From NCBI GenBank assembly GCA_038213435.1, contig JBBQTI010000005.1, positions 1 to 64,000 on the forward strand: 64,000 nt of DNA. Reading direction: 5' to 3'. Under the pieces are notes generated by a model that ran no database searches, was not told the origin of the DNA, and was given only the letters and a program-made list of their open reading frames with translations. This stretch comes from PALSA-610 sp038213435. GTDB lineage: Bacteria; Actinomycetota; Acidimicrobiia; IMCC26256; PALSA-610. Shown here piece by piece: positions 25,370-32,781 of the stretch. Numbering within the stretch: the stretch's first letter is position 1; every line of letters begins with the position of its first letter. The position numbers were made by a program, and so were the translations under genes.

Positions 25370-25394
25370 GTTCGAAAAATGTAACCGTCTACCC

Positions 25395-26198
25395 ATGACC
25401 ACGCACGACCACAACGAAGCCGTCCGACAGTCGTTCGAGCAACAGGTCGGGCTGTTCACCGGGGACGACTCGCCGTTCGCGCGTCGGTTCGGCTCGCCGC
25501 TCGCCTGGATCGAGCCTTTGGACCTCGACATGATCGTGCTCGACGTGGCGTGCGGCGCGGGCCACGCCTGCGAACAGGCCGCGCCCCACGTACGTCAGGT
25601 CGTGGGGATCGACCTCACTCCGGCTCTCCTGCGCTCCGGCGCAGAGCGGCTCCGTGACGCCGGACTTCGCAACGTCCTCCTCCAACAAGGCGACGCGACC
25701 TCTCTACCCTTCGTCGCCGCGTCCTTCGATCTTGTGGTGTGCCGCAGCTCCGTGCATCACATTCCGCACCCCGAGACGGCCGTGGCCGAGATGGCGCGCG
25801 TGTGCCGGCCCGGAGGACGAGTCGTCGTCTCGGACATGACGGCGCCGGAGGACGAGGTCCGCGACGCATTCGACGAGCTCCACCGCCGTATCGATCCGTC
25901 GCATGTGCGCGCGCTCCTCGAGGACGAGGTCGCCGAGCTCCTGCGCGCCGTCGGCCCGATCACCTACCGCGACACGTCGTCGACGACGTTGCCCATCGAT
26001 GTCATCTTGACCGGCGCATCCGATCGGGAAGGCACGATGAAGGCTCTACACGACGACCTCGGCATCAACGCGACAGGATTCGATCCGGTCCAAGAGGGCG
26101 ACCGGATCGTGGTGACATTCACCGGCGCCGTCGTGCACGCAACCCGCGCGGACGATGCTCACGGGCGAGATGACTCCGCCAATCCGCGCTCGCTCTAG
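25395..26198 (+). CDS. SAM-dependent methyltransferase (UbiE/COQ5 type)
   Basis: 267-residue class I methyltransferase. SAM-binding motif I is VLDVACGAGHA (residues about 49-59), motif II region is VVGIDLTPALL, then QGDATSLPF and CRSSVHHIPHPE, and a post-core ARVCRPGGRVVVSDM. It opens with HNEAVRQSFEQQVGLFTG, common in small-molecule methyltransferases. ATG 25395. It runs divergently from the AraC-type gene, its likely regulator, and ends overlapping the convergent membrane-protein gene by four bases. Substrate unknown. Confidence 0.85.
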   Translation: MTTHDHNEAVRQSFEQQVGLFTGDDSPFARRFGSPLAWIEPLDLDMIVLDVACGAGHACEQAAPHVRQVVGIDLTPALLRSGAERLRDAGLRNVLLQQGDATSLPFVAASFDLVVCRSSVHHIPHPETAVAEMARVCRPGGRVVVSDMTAPEDEVRDAFDELHRRIDPSHVRALLEDEVAELLRAVGPITYRDTSSTTLPIDVILTGASDREGTMKALHDDLGINATGFDPVQEGDRIVVTFTGAVVHATRADDAHGRDDSANPRSL

Positions 26199-26611
26199 GT
26201 CGACATGTGAGCCGCGCGCTGATGGCGCACGATCAAGAGGCCGACGGTCCCCATGGCCAAGGCCCCGACGATCTCGATGATGACCACCGACCATGAAAGT
26301 GCGGTGACGCCGGTGTTGTGCGCGCCGGGGAAGGCGTCACTGAATGCACTCCAACGGGGCAGGAGATGCACCGCCGCGACTCCGAGCCCGACGGGAATCC
26401 CGGTCAGCGCGGCCAGCATCGGCCCGAAGCGGTGCCCGACGACGACCGTCACCGCCGCCGCGATCCCGAGTGCGGTCGAGAGGTTGCCCGCCCATTGCAC
26501 CTGGGGCGTCACGACGTCGAAGCCGCGCCGCAGGTGGTCGGCGGTATGTAATGCCAAACCGAGCGCGTAGAACAGCGCGCAGTATTTCAGCCACCGGTGC
26601 TCGTCGGCCAC
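26195..26611 (-). CDS. Four-helix integral membrane protein, unknown function
   Basis: 138-residue protein with four membrane spans: LKYCALFYALGLALHTADH, NLSTALGIAAAVTVVVGH, FGPMLAALTGIPVGLGVAAVH and TALSWSVVIIEIVGALAMGTVG. The HTADHLRRG loop after span 1 and the final HQRAAH add histidines. Start GTG 26611. The gap to the TetR gene is 91 bp and holds a palindrome, so this gene may be under TetR control. Family not recognised. Confidence 0.65.
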   Translation of the reverse strand: MADEHRWLKYCALFYALGLALHTADHLRRGFDVVTPQVQWAGNLSTALGIAAAVTVVVGHRFGPMLAALTGIPVGLGVAAVHLLPRWSAFSDAFPGAHNTGVTALSWSVVIIEIVGALAMGTVGLLIVRHQRAAHMST

Positions 26612-26643
26612 AGAGATCTCCGATCGTCGCTCGTCAGACCGCC

Positions 26644-26658
26644 TATGCGGATCGCATA
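26644..26658. promoter_or_regulatory. Operator-like palindrome upstream of TetR gene
   Basis: TATGCG-GAT-CGCATA, perfect arms with a 3-bp centre, followed by AT-rich TATAGATAGAATAGATAG (26657 onward). It lies 45 bp before the TetR start and 33 bp from the divergent membrane protein start, so it may control both. Nearly identical arms occur before the UGSC operon at 20.2 kb. Confidence 0.6.
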
Positions 26659-26702
26659 TAGATAGAATAGATAGATCGCTCTAGCTGGTAGAGTATTCCG
26701 CC

Positions 26703-27329
26703 ATGGGCCCGAACCTCAAACCGGGGAACACCAAAGCGCGGATCCTCGACGCGTCGGCCGAACTGTTCATGCGCTACGGCTACACGGGCACCGGGCTCAA
26801 GCAGATCGTTGCCGACGCCAACGCGCCCTTCGGCTCGCTGTATCACCACTTCCCCGGAGGCAAGCAGGAGCTCGGCGTCGAGGTGATCCACCGGTCCGGC
26901 GCGATGTATCTCGAACTAGTGACCGCGGTCTTCGACGCCGCGCCCGACATCGTCAACGGTGTGCGCGATTGTTTCGTCGGCGCGGCCGAGGTGCTGCGCG
27001 CAACCGACTACGCCGACGCGTGTCCCATCGAGACGGTCGCGCTCGAGGTCGCGAGCACGAACGAGCCGCTGCGCCAAGCGACCGCGGAAGTGTTCGAAAG
27101 TTGGATCGGGGGCGCGACCGAAAGGTTCCGTGCGGCGGGAATCGACGATGGGACCGCGCGAGAACTTTCGATCTCGCTCATCGCGCTGCTCGAAGGCGCG
27201 TTCGTGCTCTGTCGCGCGGCGCGCACGACCGAGGCGCTCGACGCCGCGGGAAAGACCGCAGCAACGGCTGTCGAAACCGCATTGCGCGGCGCGCCGACGC
27301 GCGCGTCGACTCCTATTCCCAGACCGTGA
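26703..27329 (+). CDS. TetR/AcrR-family transcriptional regulator
   Basis: 208-residue TetR protein. DNA-binding domain: RILDASAELFMRYGYTGTGL then KQIVADANAPFGSLYHHFP (residues about 14-55), with the LmrA/YxaF-like KQELGVEVI following. Ligand domain has two cysteines (DCFVG, DACPIET). ATG 26703. Overlaps the GTG of the next gene (GTGA). Probably autoregulates through the palindrome 45 bp upstream. Confidence 0.87.
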   Translation: MGPNLKPGNTKARILDASAELFMRYGYTGTGLKQIVADANAPFGSLYHHFPGGKQELGVEVIHRSGAMYLELVTAVFDAAPDIVNGVRDCFVGAAEVLRATDYADACPIETVALEVASTNEPLRQATAEVFESWIGGATERFRAAGIDDGTARELSISLIALLEGAFVLCRAARTTEALDAAGKTAATAVETALRGAPTRASTPIPRP

Positions 27330-28123
27330 CGTCGGTCGTGGCGGAGTTGATCCCGCGCGTCGCAGCCCTCCAGGTTTCCCGCCGGCGCCGCGACGGCAAC
27401 TTCCAGGCCGGAGCCGGCTCCGCAGTGGTCTTCACCAAGGACGGGTTCTTGCTCACGAACGCGCACGTGGTCGGTCGCTCCGACGCGGGGAAGGCGTCCT
27501 TCGCGGACAGAACGGAAACGCCGTTCCACGTGGTGGGTGCCGATCCGCTCTCGGACCTCGCCGTTGTGCGCGCCGAAGGCGAGACTCCACCTCCCGCTCG
27601 GCTCGGCTCGGCGAAGCGTCAAGGCTGAAGGTGGGCCAACTCGTCGTGGCCGTCGGCAACCCGCTCGGTCTTGCCGGCACAGTGACGGCAGGAGTTGTCA
27701 GCGCGCTGGGAAGATCACTTCCTGCGAGAGCCGGCAGCAGCGTCCGCGTGATCGACGATGTCATCCAGACCGACGCCGCGCTGAACCCTGGGAACTCGGG
27801 AGGAGCACCGGCGATCTTGACGGGCGAGGTGGTCGGCATCAACACCGCAGTCGTCGGCTTGGGCGTCGGTCTCGCCATCCACAAACGCAACGACCCGGCA
27901 GATCATTGCGGCCCTTCTCGCCGAGGGCCGCGTCCGACGGGCCTACCTCGGTGTGGCCGGCACGCCCGCTCCGTTGTCCCCGCATCTCGCCGAACGGCGG
28001 GAGCAGCTCGTCGGCCTGCGTATCGTCGAGGTGGTGCCGGGCGGGCCGGCCGCCGCGCTTACCGCGTTGCGCTCCGACGTGTTGGTCGACCTCACGGCGA
28101 CCCCCGTCGAGCTTGCGGCATGA
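27326..28123 (+). pseudogene. HtrA/DegP-type serine protease, frameshifted at least twice
   Basis: GTG 27326 overlaps the TetR stop. Frame 1 holds the catalytic His region LLTNAHVVGRS and Asp region LSDLAVV; near 27620 homology shifts to a second frame with KVGQLVVAVGNPLGLAGTVT and the nucleophile block LNPGNSGGAPA; near 27890 it shifts to a third with AALLAEGRVRRAYLGVAGTP and a short PDZ-like VEVVPGGPAAAL, ending at 28123. No signal peptide or membrane anchor is seen. The catalytic triad survives only across broken frames, so no active enzyme is expected unless these are sequence errors. Confidence 0.75.
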
Positions 28124-28170
28124 ACGCGAGAAGCACCGAAGTAACGTCGTGAGTCGCAGTGCGACATTTC

Positions 28171-28241
28171 GCGGGTGTAGCTCAATGGCAGAGCCCCAGC
28201 CTTCCAAGCTGGCCATGCCGGTTCGATCCCGGTCACCCGCT
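28171..28241 (+). tRNA. tRNA-Gly (anticodon TCC)
   Basis: Cloverleaf: acceptor GCGGGTG pairs with CACCCGC, D-arm GCTC/GAGC, anticodon arm CCAGC-CTTCCAA-GCTGG with TCC at positions 34-36, T-arm with TTCGATC loop, discriminator T. 71 nt, no CCA encoded. Its 3' half is repeated at 30.76 kb, marking it as the integration target of the adjacent element. Confidence 0.95.
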
Positions 28242-28243
28242 CT
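28200..28243 (+). repeat. Attachment repeat, tRNA-side (attL-like)
   Basis: 44 bp spanning the anticodon-arm, T-arm and acceptor 3' end of tRNA-Gly plus two or three bases. It matches 30760-30803 except for one C/G difference in the T-stem. Keeps the tRNA intact. Confidence 0.85.
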
Positions 28244-28265
28244 CCCCGAATCCCCTGGACAGCCC

Positions 28266-28293
28266 GGTACAGACCCCAACAAGCGTCTGTACC
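28266..28293. repeat. 9-bp inverted repeat after tRNA-Gly
   Basis: GGTACAGAC (28266-28274) and GTCTGTACC (28285-28293) are exact complements around a 10-base loop, 24 bp after the tRNA. May be the tRNA terminator or, lying just inside the element, an integrase/excisionase arm site. No T-run follows. Confidence 0.6.
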
Positions 28294-28352
28294 GGCGGAC
28301 CCGACGTCGTCGTGCCCTTCCCGTGCCCGAACGATGAGGCTCGCTTGACTCC

Positions 28353-28369
28353 GACCGGTAGAACCGGTC
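28353..28369. repeat. 7-bp inverted repeat downstream of cargo operon
   Basis: GACCGGT-AGA-ACCGGTC, perfect arms with a 3-base centre, 42 bp past the stop of the HicB-like gene. Could be a terminator for the minus-strand cargo genes or a protein-binding site. Confidence 0.4.
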
Positions 28370-28410
28370 AGCGCGGAACGGCGACCGCTCTAGGACGAAC
28401 GGACGGCGGG

Positions 28411-28608
28411 TCAGCGGTGCGTCAGGGTGAACTCGCTCGGCTCCTTGTCGAGCCACGCGGCGAGAGCTTCTTCGATGCGCTCAGCGGCTTCGAGCTGCGT
28501 GCGGCCGTAGGTGTGGCAGCCCTCGAGGCCTTCGACGCGCACGAGCCACACGTCGTCCAGCGTGTCGAGCTCATAGACGGCACGGAACGAGTGCACGGAC
28601 TCAGCCAT
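28411..28608 (-). CDS. HicB-family antitoxin-like protein
   Basis: 65-residue protein from ATG 28608 with the HicB partial RNase-H-like fold: FRAVYELDTLDDVWLVRVEG, then LEGCHTYGRTQLEAAERIEEALAAWL. No C-terminal DNA-binding domain and no HicA toxin (a short dsRBD-like protein with a catalytic His) is seen next to it. It overlaps the upstream 85-residue gene by 8 bp. May be a solitary HicB-like regulator or the antitoxin to an unrecognised partner in the same three-gene unit. Confidence 0.65.
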   Translation of the reverse strand: MAESVHSFRAVYELDTLDDVWLVRVEGLEGCHTYGRTQLEAAERIEEALAAWLDKEPSEFTLTHR

Positions 28609-28858
28609 TCGAAGCATCCGCCAGAACGCGGTGCGAGTCGGGGTCGTTGCGCGGGAGCACGCGGAAGTGGACCATGCCGTCGTCATCGACGGCGAGGATC
28701 TCCGCCACCGCCCACGCCCGCTCGGTACCGGCGATGACACGCGCCCCCGGCGTCACGAGCGCAGGATCGCTGGCGTGATGTCGCGCGGACCAAACGAAGC
28801 CGTCGTCGTCCTCGTTGTTGAAGTCGGCCCACAGGTCGAGGCGGCGTGGCTTGGTCAC
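28601..28858 (-). CDS. Small element-borne protein, unknown function
   Basis: 85-residue acidic protein (GTG 28858, GTGA overlap with the previous gene). Sequence suggests a small beta-barrel: DLWADFNNEDDDGFVWSAR, PGARVIAGTERAWAVAEILAVDDDGMVHFRVLPR. The pattern of a value-carrying barrel resembles small phage or plasmid accessory proteins. It is the middle gene of an overlapping trio ending in the HicB-like gene, so a toxin role deserves testing; nothing in the sequence proves it. Confidence 0.55.
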   Translation of the reverse strand: MTKPRRLDLWADFNNEDDDGFVWSARHHASDPALVTPGARVIAGTERAWAVAEILAVDDDGMVHFRVLPRNDPDSHRVLADASNG

Positions 28859-29229
28859 GGTCCCTCCTGGTGGAACGGATCCGGATACACCCGATGCGAC
28901 GTACTCAGGATACGACGCACGAGCTCGTCGAGATCCTCGTGCACGATGTCGTAGTGCGGCGCCTGGCCCGTGTCCCACCACTCGAGGCCCGGCGAGTACA
29001 GGCTCCCTGCCGTGAAAAGAACCACCCAGGGATGATTCGCAAACCTCTCGGCTCGGTCGAACCACCGCACGTCGAGCGTGTCGGCAAAGACCGAGATCCC
29101 ATGGAACCCGTAGAACGCTTCGTTGTCGCGTGCGTCCGCGACCAGCACTTCGGGATCGAGCTCATCGGCTCGGAAGATCACGGTGGCGTCCGACGGCGGC
29201 TGCTCGCCTCTGCGCATGCGTCGCCTCAC
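28855..29229 (-). CDS. Element-borne protein, unknown function
   Basis: 124-residue protein starting at GTG 29229, which overlaps the integrase stop by GTGA. Contains DATVIFRADELDPEVLVAD, AFYGFHGISVFADTLDVRWF and an acidic C-terminus (HYDIVHEDLDELVRRIL). No signal peptide or membrane helix. Similar short proteins accompany integrases in actinobacterial elements, but I cannot name the family. Codon use is like the neighbours. Confidence 0.55.
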   Translation of the reverse strand: MRRRMRRGEQPPSDATVIFRADELDPEVLVADARDNEAFYGFHGISVFADTLDVRWFDRAERFANHPWVVLFTAGSLYSPGLEWWDTGQAPHYDIVHEDLDELVRRILSTSHRVYPDPFHQEGP

Positions 29230-29826
29230 GGCGATCCCTCCTGGATGATCTGATCGAGCGCGTTTGCGATCACGACGTCGCGCTCGCGGGTGGCGTGCTG
29301 GTACCGAAGCGCCGCACGGGGTGACGGCGTGACCCATCCGGTGCATCAGCTCGCGCGTGCTCGCACCCGTCGCCGCGGTCAGGGTGTTGCACGTGTGGCG
29401 GAGGTCGTGGAGGCGCAGGCCGAGAACGCCGACCTTGTCCGTCGCGGTCTTCCAGAGGACGGACCAGTTCGACCTCCGCAGCCGCGCACCTTTCGCTCCG
29501 ACGAAAACGAGCCCGTCGTCCGTCGGCACATACGCATCGAGATGCGCGGCGAGTTCCGGAACGAGAGCCGACGGAATCGCGAAGGTGCGAAGGCCGGCTT
29601 CGCTCTTGGGTGGGCCGAGCGGCACGGTTCGTCGTCGCGCTGCACGAGCGATCGGCGGACGGTGATCGTGCCCGCAGCGAGATCGACGCAATCACGCGTC
29701 AACCCGGCCAACTCGCCGAACCGGAGCCCGGCGAACGCCGCCGTGAGCGTCGGGCGACGTGCAGCGCGCTTGGTAGCGGCCGGACGACAACGTACGAACG
29801 GAGCCGAAGGTGCGGCGCCTGCTCAT
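29226..29826 (-). pseudogene. Tyrosine recombinase (phage-type integrase), multiply disrupted
   Basis: ATG 29826 opens FGSVRTLSSGRYQARCTSPD, the usual N-terminal arm-binding domain; then about 200 residues including the core-binding domain are missing and the frame changes to the catalytic domain at FAGLRFGELAGLTRD (first Arg). A further shift near 29630 leads to PPKSEAGLRTFAIP (Lys) and HDLRHTCNTL (His/Arg), and another near 29325 to LRYQHATRERDVVIANALDQ with the nucleophilic Tyr, ending at 29226. All catalytic residues exist but in three frames. Responsible in its intact form for integration at tRNA-Gly. Confidence 0.8.
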
Positions 29827-29860
29827 CGTTCGGCTCCTATGCCGGTCGACGTAACGAGGC

Positions 29861-30127
29861 TCAGCGGCGCGATCCGGAGCCGGCGGCACGCGTAGGTGAC
29901 GAACCGGGTTCCGCTCCGAGCATACGCGGAGGGTGCGTCAGCGAACGCGGCGGTACGCGAGCAGCGGTGATCCAGTCAGCGATGTCGACCGGATCGAAGC
30001 GCACGAACCGGCCGCCCTTGACGTACGGAATCCGGCGCTCGGCAACGAGCCGCCGAACGTGCCGCTCGGTCACGCACCAGCGTTCCGCCGCCGTCGCGAC
30101 GTCCAACAACTTCGAGAGCTCGTCCAC
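29861..30127 (-). CDS. xis: Excisionase-like helix-turn-helix protein
   Basis: 88-residue protein (GTG 30127) with a MerR/AlpA-like winged helix: LLDVATAAERWCVTERHVRR, LVAERRIPYVKGGRFVRFDP, VDIADWI. This is the common excisionase/DNA-bending fold encoded just before integrases; 34 bp separate it from the integrase start. The C-terminal 30 residues (PPRSLTHPPRMLG onward) are low complexity. Upstream lies a TGCATC/GATGCA inverted repeat that may be its operator. Confidence 0.78.
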   Translation of the reverse strand: MDELSKLLDVATAAERWCVTERHVRRLVAERRIPYVKGGRFVRFDPVDIADWITAARVPPRSLTHPPRMLGAEPGSSPTRAAGSGSRR

Positions 30128-30197
30128 ACCCTCGATAAGCGCGTCGACTCGCGAAAACGCGACCAGAAATCTCGCGTCAAGCCGAACTCATACACGT

Positions 30198-30211
30198 TGC
30201 ATCACGATGCA
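30198..30211. promoter_or_regulatory. Palindrome upstream of excisionase gene
   Basis: TGCATC-AC-GATGCA, perfect 6-bp arms, 71 bp before the excisionase start in a locally AT-richer stretch. Candidate operator of the xis-int promoter. Confidence 0.45.
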
Positions 30212-30298
30212 TATCCCGCTGTCGAGACCCGTTCCAAGATCGGCACAGATGTGCCGGTTCCGCGAAACGGATCCGGCCGAAGCCTCGCCGGAGCGAGA

Positions 30299-30595
30299 TC
30301 AGCCCGAGGGACGAACGAGCAGCGGCTTGTCGAAGTCGGTGTTGTCGATGAGCACCTCGACGAACGAGCGTGGATCGATTTCGTTCATGTACAGAAGCTC
30401 GCCCGCCAGATAACGGTCACGGTGAAGCTCTTCGGCGGCGGCTGCGTCGCCTTCCAAGTCGGCGTCGCGTTCGATACCCCGACGGACCGAGAGCTCGGCG
30501 TCGATCTCGACCCAGATCCGCAGATCCCAGTAGGAATTGATCTCGGGCCGGTACGCGAACACTCCGTCAACAATGAGCACGCCGTTCCAAGGCAT
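30299..30595 (-). pseudogene. C-terminal half of a uridine kinase-family protein
   Basis: 98 codons matching the second half of the P-loop uridine kinase family: GVLIVDGVFAYRPEINSYWD, LRIWVEIDAELSVRRGIERD, HRDRYLAGELLYMNEIDP, VLIDNTDF. The Walker A half is missing: a TAG stands three codons upstream of ATG 30595 and beyond it lies one copy of a 76-bp hairpin repeat. So the gene was cut by an insertion or deletion at that repeat. Not expected to be active. Confidence 0.7.
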
Positions 30596-30636
30596 CGCCG
30601 ACTACGGCGGGATCGAGCGATGGATCACGCGCACTT

Positions 30637-30712
30637 GTGCCCTCCCGTGCCCTAAGTATCGGGCACGGGTGGGCGCGGGCGGTATCGAGCGGTGCTTCGA
30701 CATGCGCGTTGA
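30637..30712. repeat. 76-bp hairpin-containing repeat, copy A
   Basis: Begins GTGCCCTCCCGTGCCC and contains a perfect 9-bp inverted repeat, CCCGTGCCC/GGGCACGGG (30644-30669, 8-base loop). About 90 percent identical and in the same orientation as copy B (32706-32781). It directly abuts the truncated uridine kinase and lies 48 bp from the right attachment repeat. Confidence 0.8.
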
Positions 30713-30759
30713 CCTGCACGAACGTCTGCACGGTGAAGGTCGGGCGGCAGTTGGCCCGA

Positions 30760-30803
30760 CCTTCCAAGCTGGCCATGCGGGTTCGATCCCGGTCACCCGC
30801 TCT
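30760..30803 (+). repeat. Attachment repeat, distal copy (attR-like)
   Basis: 44 bp identical to the tRNA-Gly 3' half except one base in the T-stem (G for C). The 5' half of a tRNA is absent, so this copy is not a gene. It marks the right end of the element. Confidence 0.85.
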
Positions 30804-30872
30804 TCTTGTTTGGCCTGGTCAGCGGCCCCAATTGCTTGCCGTCGCTGGTCTCGTTCTCCGGTGATTTTCGAT

Positions 30873-30905
30873 TCCATCGCGCGTTCATCGCGCGTTCATC
30901 GCGCG
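30873..30905. repeat. Three 11-bp tandem repeats
   Basis: TCCATCGCGCG followed by two copies of TTCATCGCGCG, in the non-coding stretch between the attachment repeat and the IS110 stump. Minor. Confidence 0.5.
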
Positions 30906-31040
30906 CCAAACGTCGCGGTCGACTCAGGCGCGGACCCGCTCGAAGCTCGAACCACCGGAACAGCCCGGTGCCAGGGCTAACGCCAGTATCGCGGCCATGG
31001 CAAGGCGAAACCGCGATCGCGGCGCCGACCCAGGTCGCTC

Positions 31041-31300
31041 AACCAGGCATCTCGCGTGATGTCGCCGCAAAGCCCCTCATCGCCTCTGGTGACAATCCCG
31101 AACGGATCCGCACCGAAGCCAGTTTCGCCGCGCTGTGTGGTGTCAGTCCCGTTCGCGCCTCATCGGGCAAGACAAACCGGCACTGGCTCAACCGTTCCGG
31201 CGACCGCCACCGCGCCTACTGCGAACGTGCAAGACCGAAGGCCTCTCACACCGCGAAATCGGCCGCTGGTTGGGGCCGCGTGCCTCTCAAGCAAGTATCC
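31041..31300 (+). mobile_element. IS110-family transposase remnant
   Basis: One frame gives the IS116/IS110/IS902 C-terminal domain (GISRDVAAKPLIASGDNPER, ASFAALCGVSPVRASSGKT, RHWLNRSGD); a second frame continues with CKTEGLSHREIGRWL, the usual C-terminal block. The DEDD catalytic N-terminal domain is missing and no element ends are recognisable. The remnant's end touches the amidase C-terminus on the other strand. Confidence 0.75.
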
Positions 31301-32453
31301 CCGCTACCGCGACGACAACGTGGTCTTGCCAACGAGGCGCTGCCACTTGCACGGCTGTCGGTAGGCCGGTGACTTGATCGTTGCCCATCGGAATGCTGAT
31401 CGCCGGCCAGCCGGTCAAACTCCACGGGAGCGTGTACGCGTAGTCGTCGCCGCTCATCGTGCGCGCAACGGGCGCGACCGTCGCGGTGGTCGGACCCAAT
31501 ATGACATCGAATGTAGGGACCAAGCGCGTCAGGCGTATCGAGTATCGATCCCATTCGCGGAGTTGCGCGTCAACGTCACCACCCGACATTGCATGGCGCC
31601 TCCAGTAACGCGTTGTGATGTCGAACGCGTCGTCGAGGACCCACGTCGGCAGTGCATCCGTGATTGTCGCACCAGCTCGCTGCAAAGCGTTCTGCGCACG
31701 CGCGAGGGCGTCATGTGTCGCAAAATCGAGGGGCCACGTCGTGTTCGGTTCGACCACGGCCACCCGCAAACCTTCAATGCGCACCGACGCAGGTGCACCG
31801 AGGCCGACTGGTACACAGTCGGGGTCGCTGCCGTCAGGCCCTGAGATTGTCTCCAACGTGGGCCACACGTCGGCGATGCTCTTGGAGATCGGCCCAATCA
31901 CTGTGCGTCCATCATGACGGCCGCCGACGCGCGGCCAATGACCAGTGTTCGGAACGAGACCGAAGCTCGGTTTGAAGCCAAACGCACCGCACCATGCCGC
32001 GGGCAGCCGGATGCTCCCGCCAGAGTCGCTCCCCAAGCCGAGTGATGTTGCCCCACTGCCAATGAGCACGGCTTCACCGGTTGATGATCCGCCAGGGTTT
32101 CGTGCTGGATCGATGGGGTGCAAACACGTGCCATGCACAAAGTGGAACGCCTGCGGTTGGGTCTTGGCGGTCACTATCGCGCCTTTAGCGCGCAAGCGAG
32201 CAACCGCAGTTGCATCGCTTGTAGGACGCCGACCGCTGCGTTGCCTGCCTTCCCCCTCGCAGGCGAACCCTTCGACATCGATCCAGTCCTTGACTGTGAT
32301 CGTGCGCCCATGCCATCGAGAGTCCGAAAATTCGACATCAAGGTCTGCCGCTCGCACGAGCGTCGCAGCGTCGTCACGCTCCACTATAGCACCGAGATGC
32401 TCGACTGCGTCAAGTGCAGCAAGGTCCACTCGAACGCGTTCGGCAATCGTCAT
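31287..32453 (-). CDS. Amidase-signature family amidohydrolase
   Basis: 388-residue amidase signature enzyme. Catalytic Lys in TVKDWIDVEGF (about residue 55), the glycine/serine-rich NPGGSSTGEA, and nucleophile region GSDSGGSIRLPAAWCG (about 142-157) are present; a Thr replaces the usual Gly in GGSSGGEA. It ends at VAVAGILA, normal for short members. Hydrolyses an amide, substrate unknown. Lies between the IS110 stump and a 76-bp repeat copy, within a region of decayed genes, so it may have arrived with mobile DNA; it looks intact. Confidence 0.8.
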   Translation of the reverse strand: MTIAERVRVDLAALDAVEHLGAIVERDDAATLVRAADLDVEFSDSRWHGRTITVKDWIDVEGFACEGEGRQRSGRRPTSDATAVARLRAKGAIVTAKTQPQAFHFVHGTCLHPIDPARNPGGSSTGEAVLIGSGATSLGLGSDSGGSIRLPAAWCGAFGFKPSFGLVPNTGHWPRVGGRHDGRTVIGPISKSIADVWPTLETISGPDGSDPDCVPVGLGAPASVRIEGLRVAVVEPNTTWPLDFATHDALARAQNALQRAGATITDALPTWVLDDAFDITTRYWRRHAMSGGDVDAQLREWDRYSIRLTRLVPTFDVILGPTTATVAPVARTMSGDDYAYTLPWSLTGWPAISIPMGNDQVTGLPTAVQVAAPRWQDHVVVAVAGILA

Positions 32454-32705
32454 GCATCGATCCTCGCGCGTCGGCTACACACGCGCGCGCCGCGACTCAT
32501 CGGGCGATCCCGGTCGCAACAACAACGTCGACCTCGTCCAGCAGTGTCGCCACGACGACGAGCACGACGGCCACGACTGTCGCGCCGACGACGACGGCGC
32601 CGAAACACTTGGTGCGACTGCTCGAGCTCGCCGATCTTCACTCGGTCCTCGGGGTCGTCTCTCGCGCACGCGAAGTCCGACGCCAAGGCGACTGTCGCGT
32701 ACGGC

Positions 32706-32781
32706 GTGCCCTCCCCGTGCCCTACCTATCGGGCACGGGTGGTCGTGGGCGGTATCGAGTGGTGCGCGACATGCGCGTTGA
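32706..32781. repeat. 76-bp hairpin-containing repeat, copy B
   Basis: Same repeat as at 30637, same orientation, with the perfect CCCGTGCCC/GGGCACGGG stem at 32714-32739. Here it truncates a zinc-ribbon gene on the minus strand. A 17-bp fragment of the repeat start also occurs at 28312-28328, just inside the tRNA end of the integrative element. Confidence 0.8.

Larger units (their letters stand above)
28200..30803. mobile_element. Decayed integrative element in tRNA-Gly
   Basis: About 2.6 kb bounded by 44-bp direct repeats (28200-28243 and 30760-30803, one mismatch) that copy the tRNA-Gly 3' half. Inside, all on the minus strand, are an excisionase-like gene, a broken tyrosine integrase and three overlapping small genes, plus the C-terminal half of a uridine kinase near the right end. 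This is the standard organisation of an actinobacterial tRNA-integrating element, shrunk and disabled by integrase decay. Confidence 0.8.

Noticed and set aside
30760..30803. Second tRNA-Gly gene
   Set aside because: Only the 3' half is present and the T-stem has a mismatch; it is the attachment repeat.
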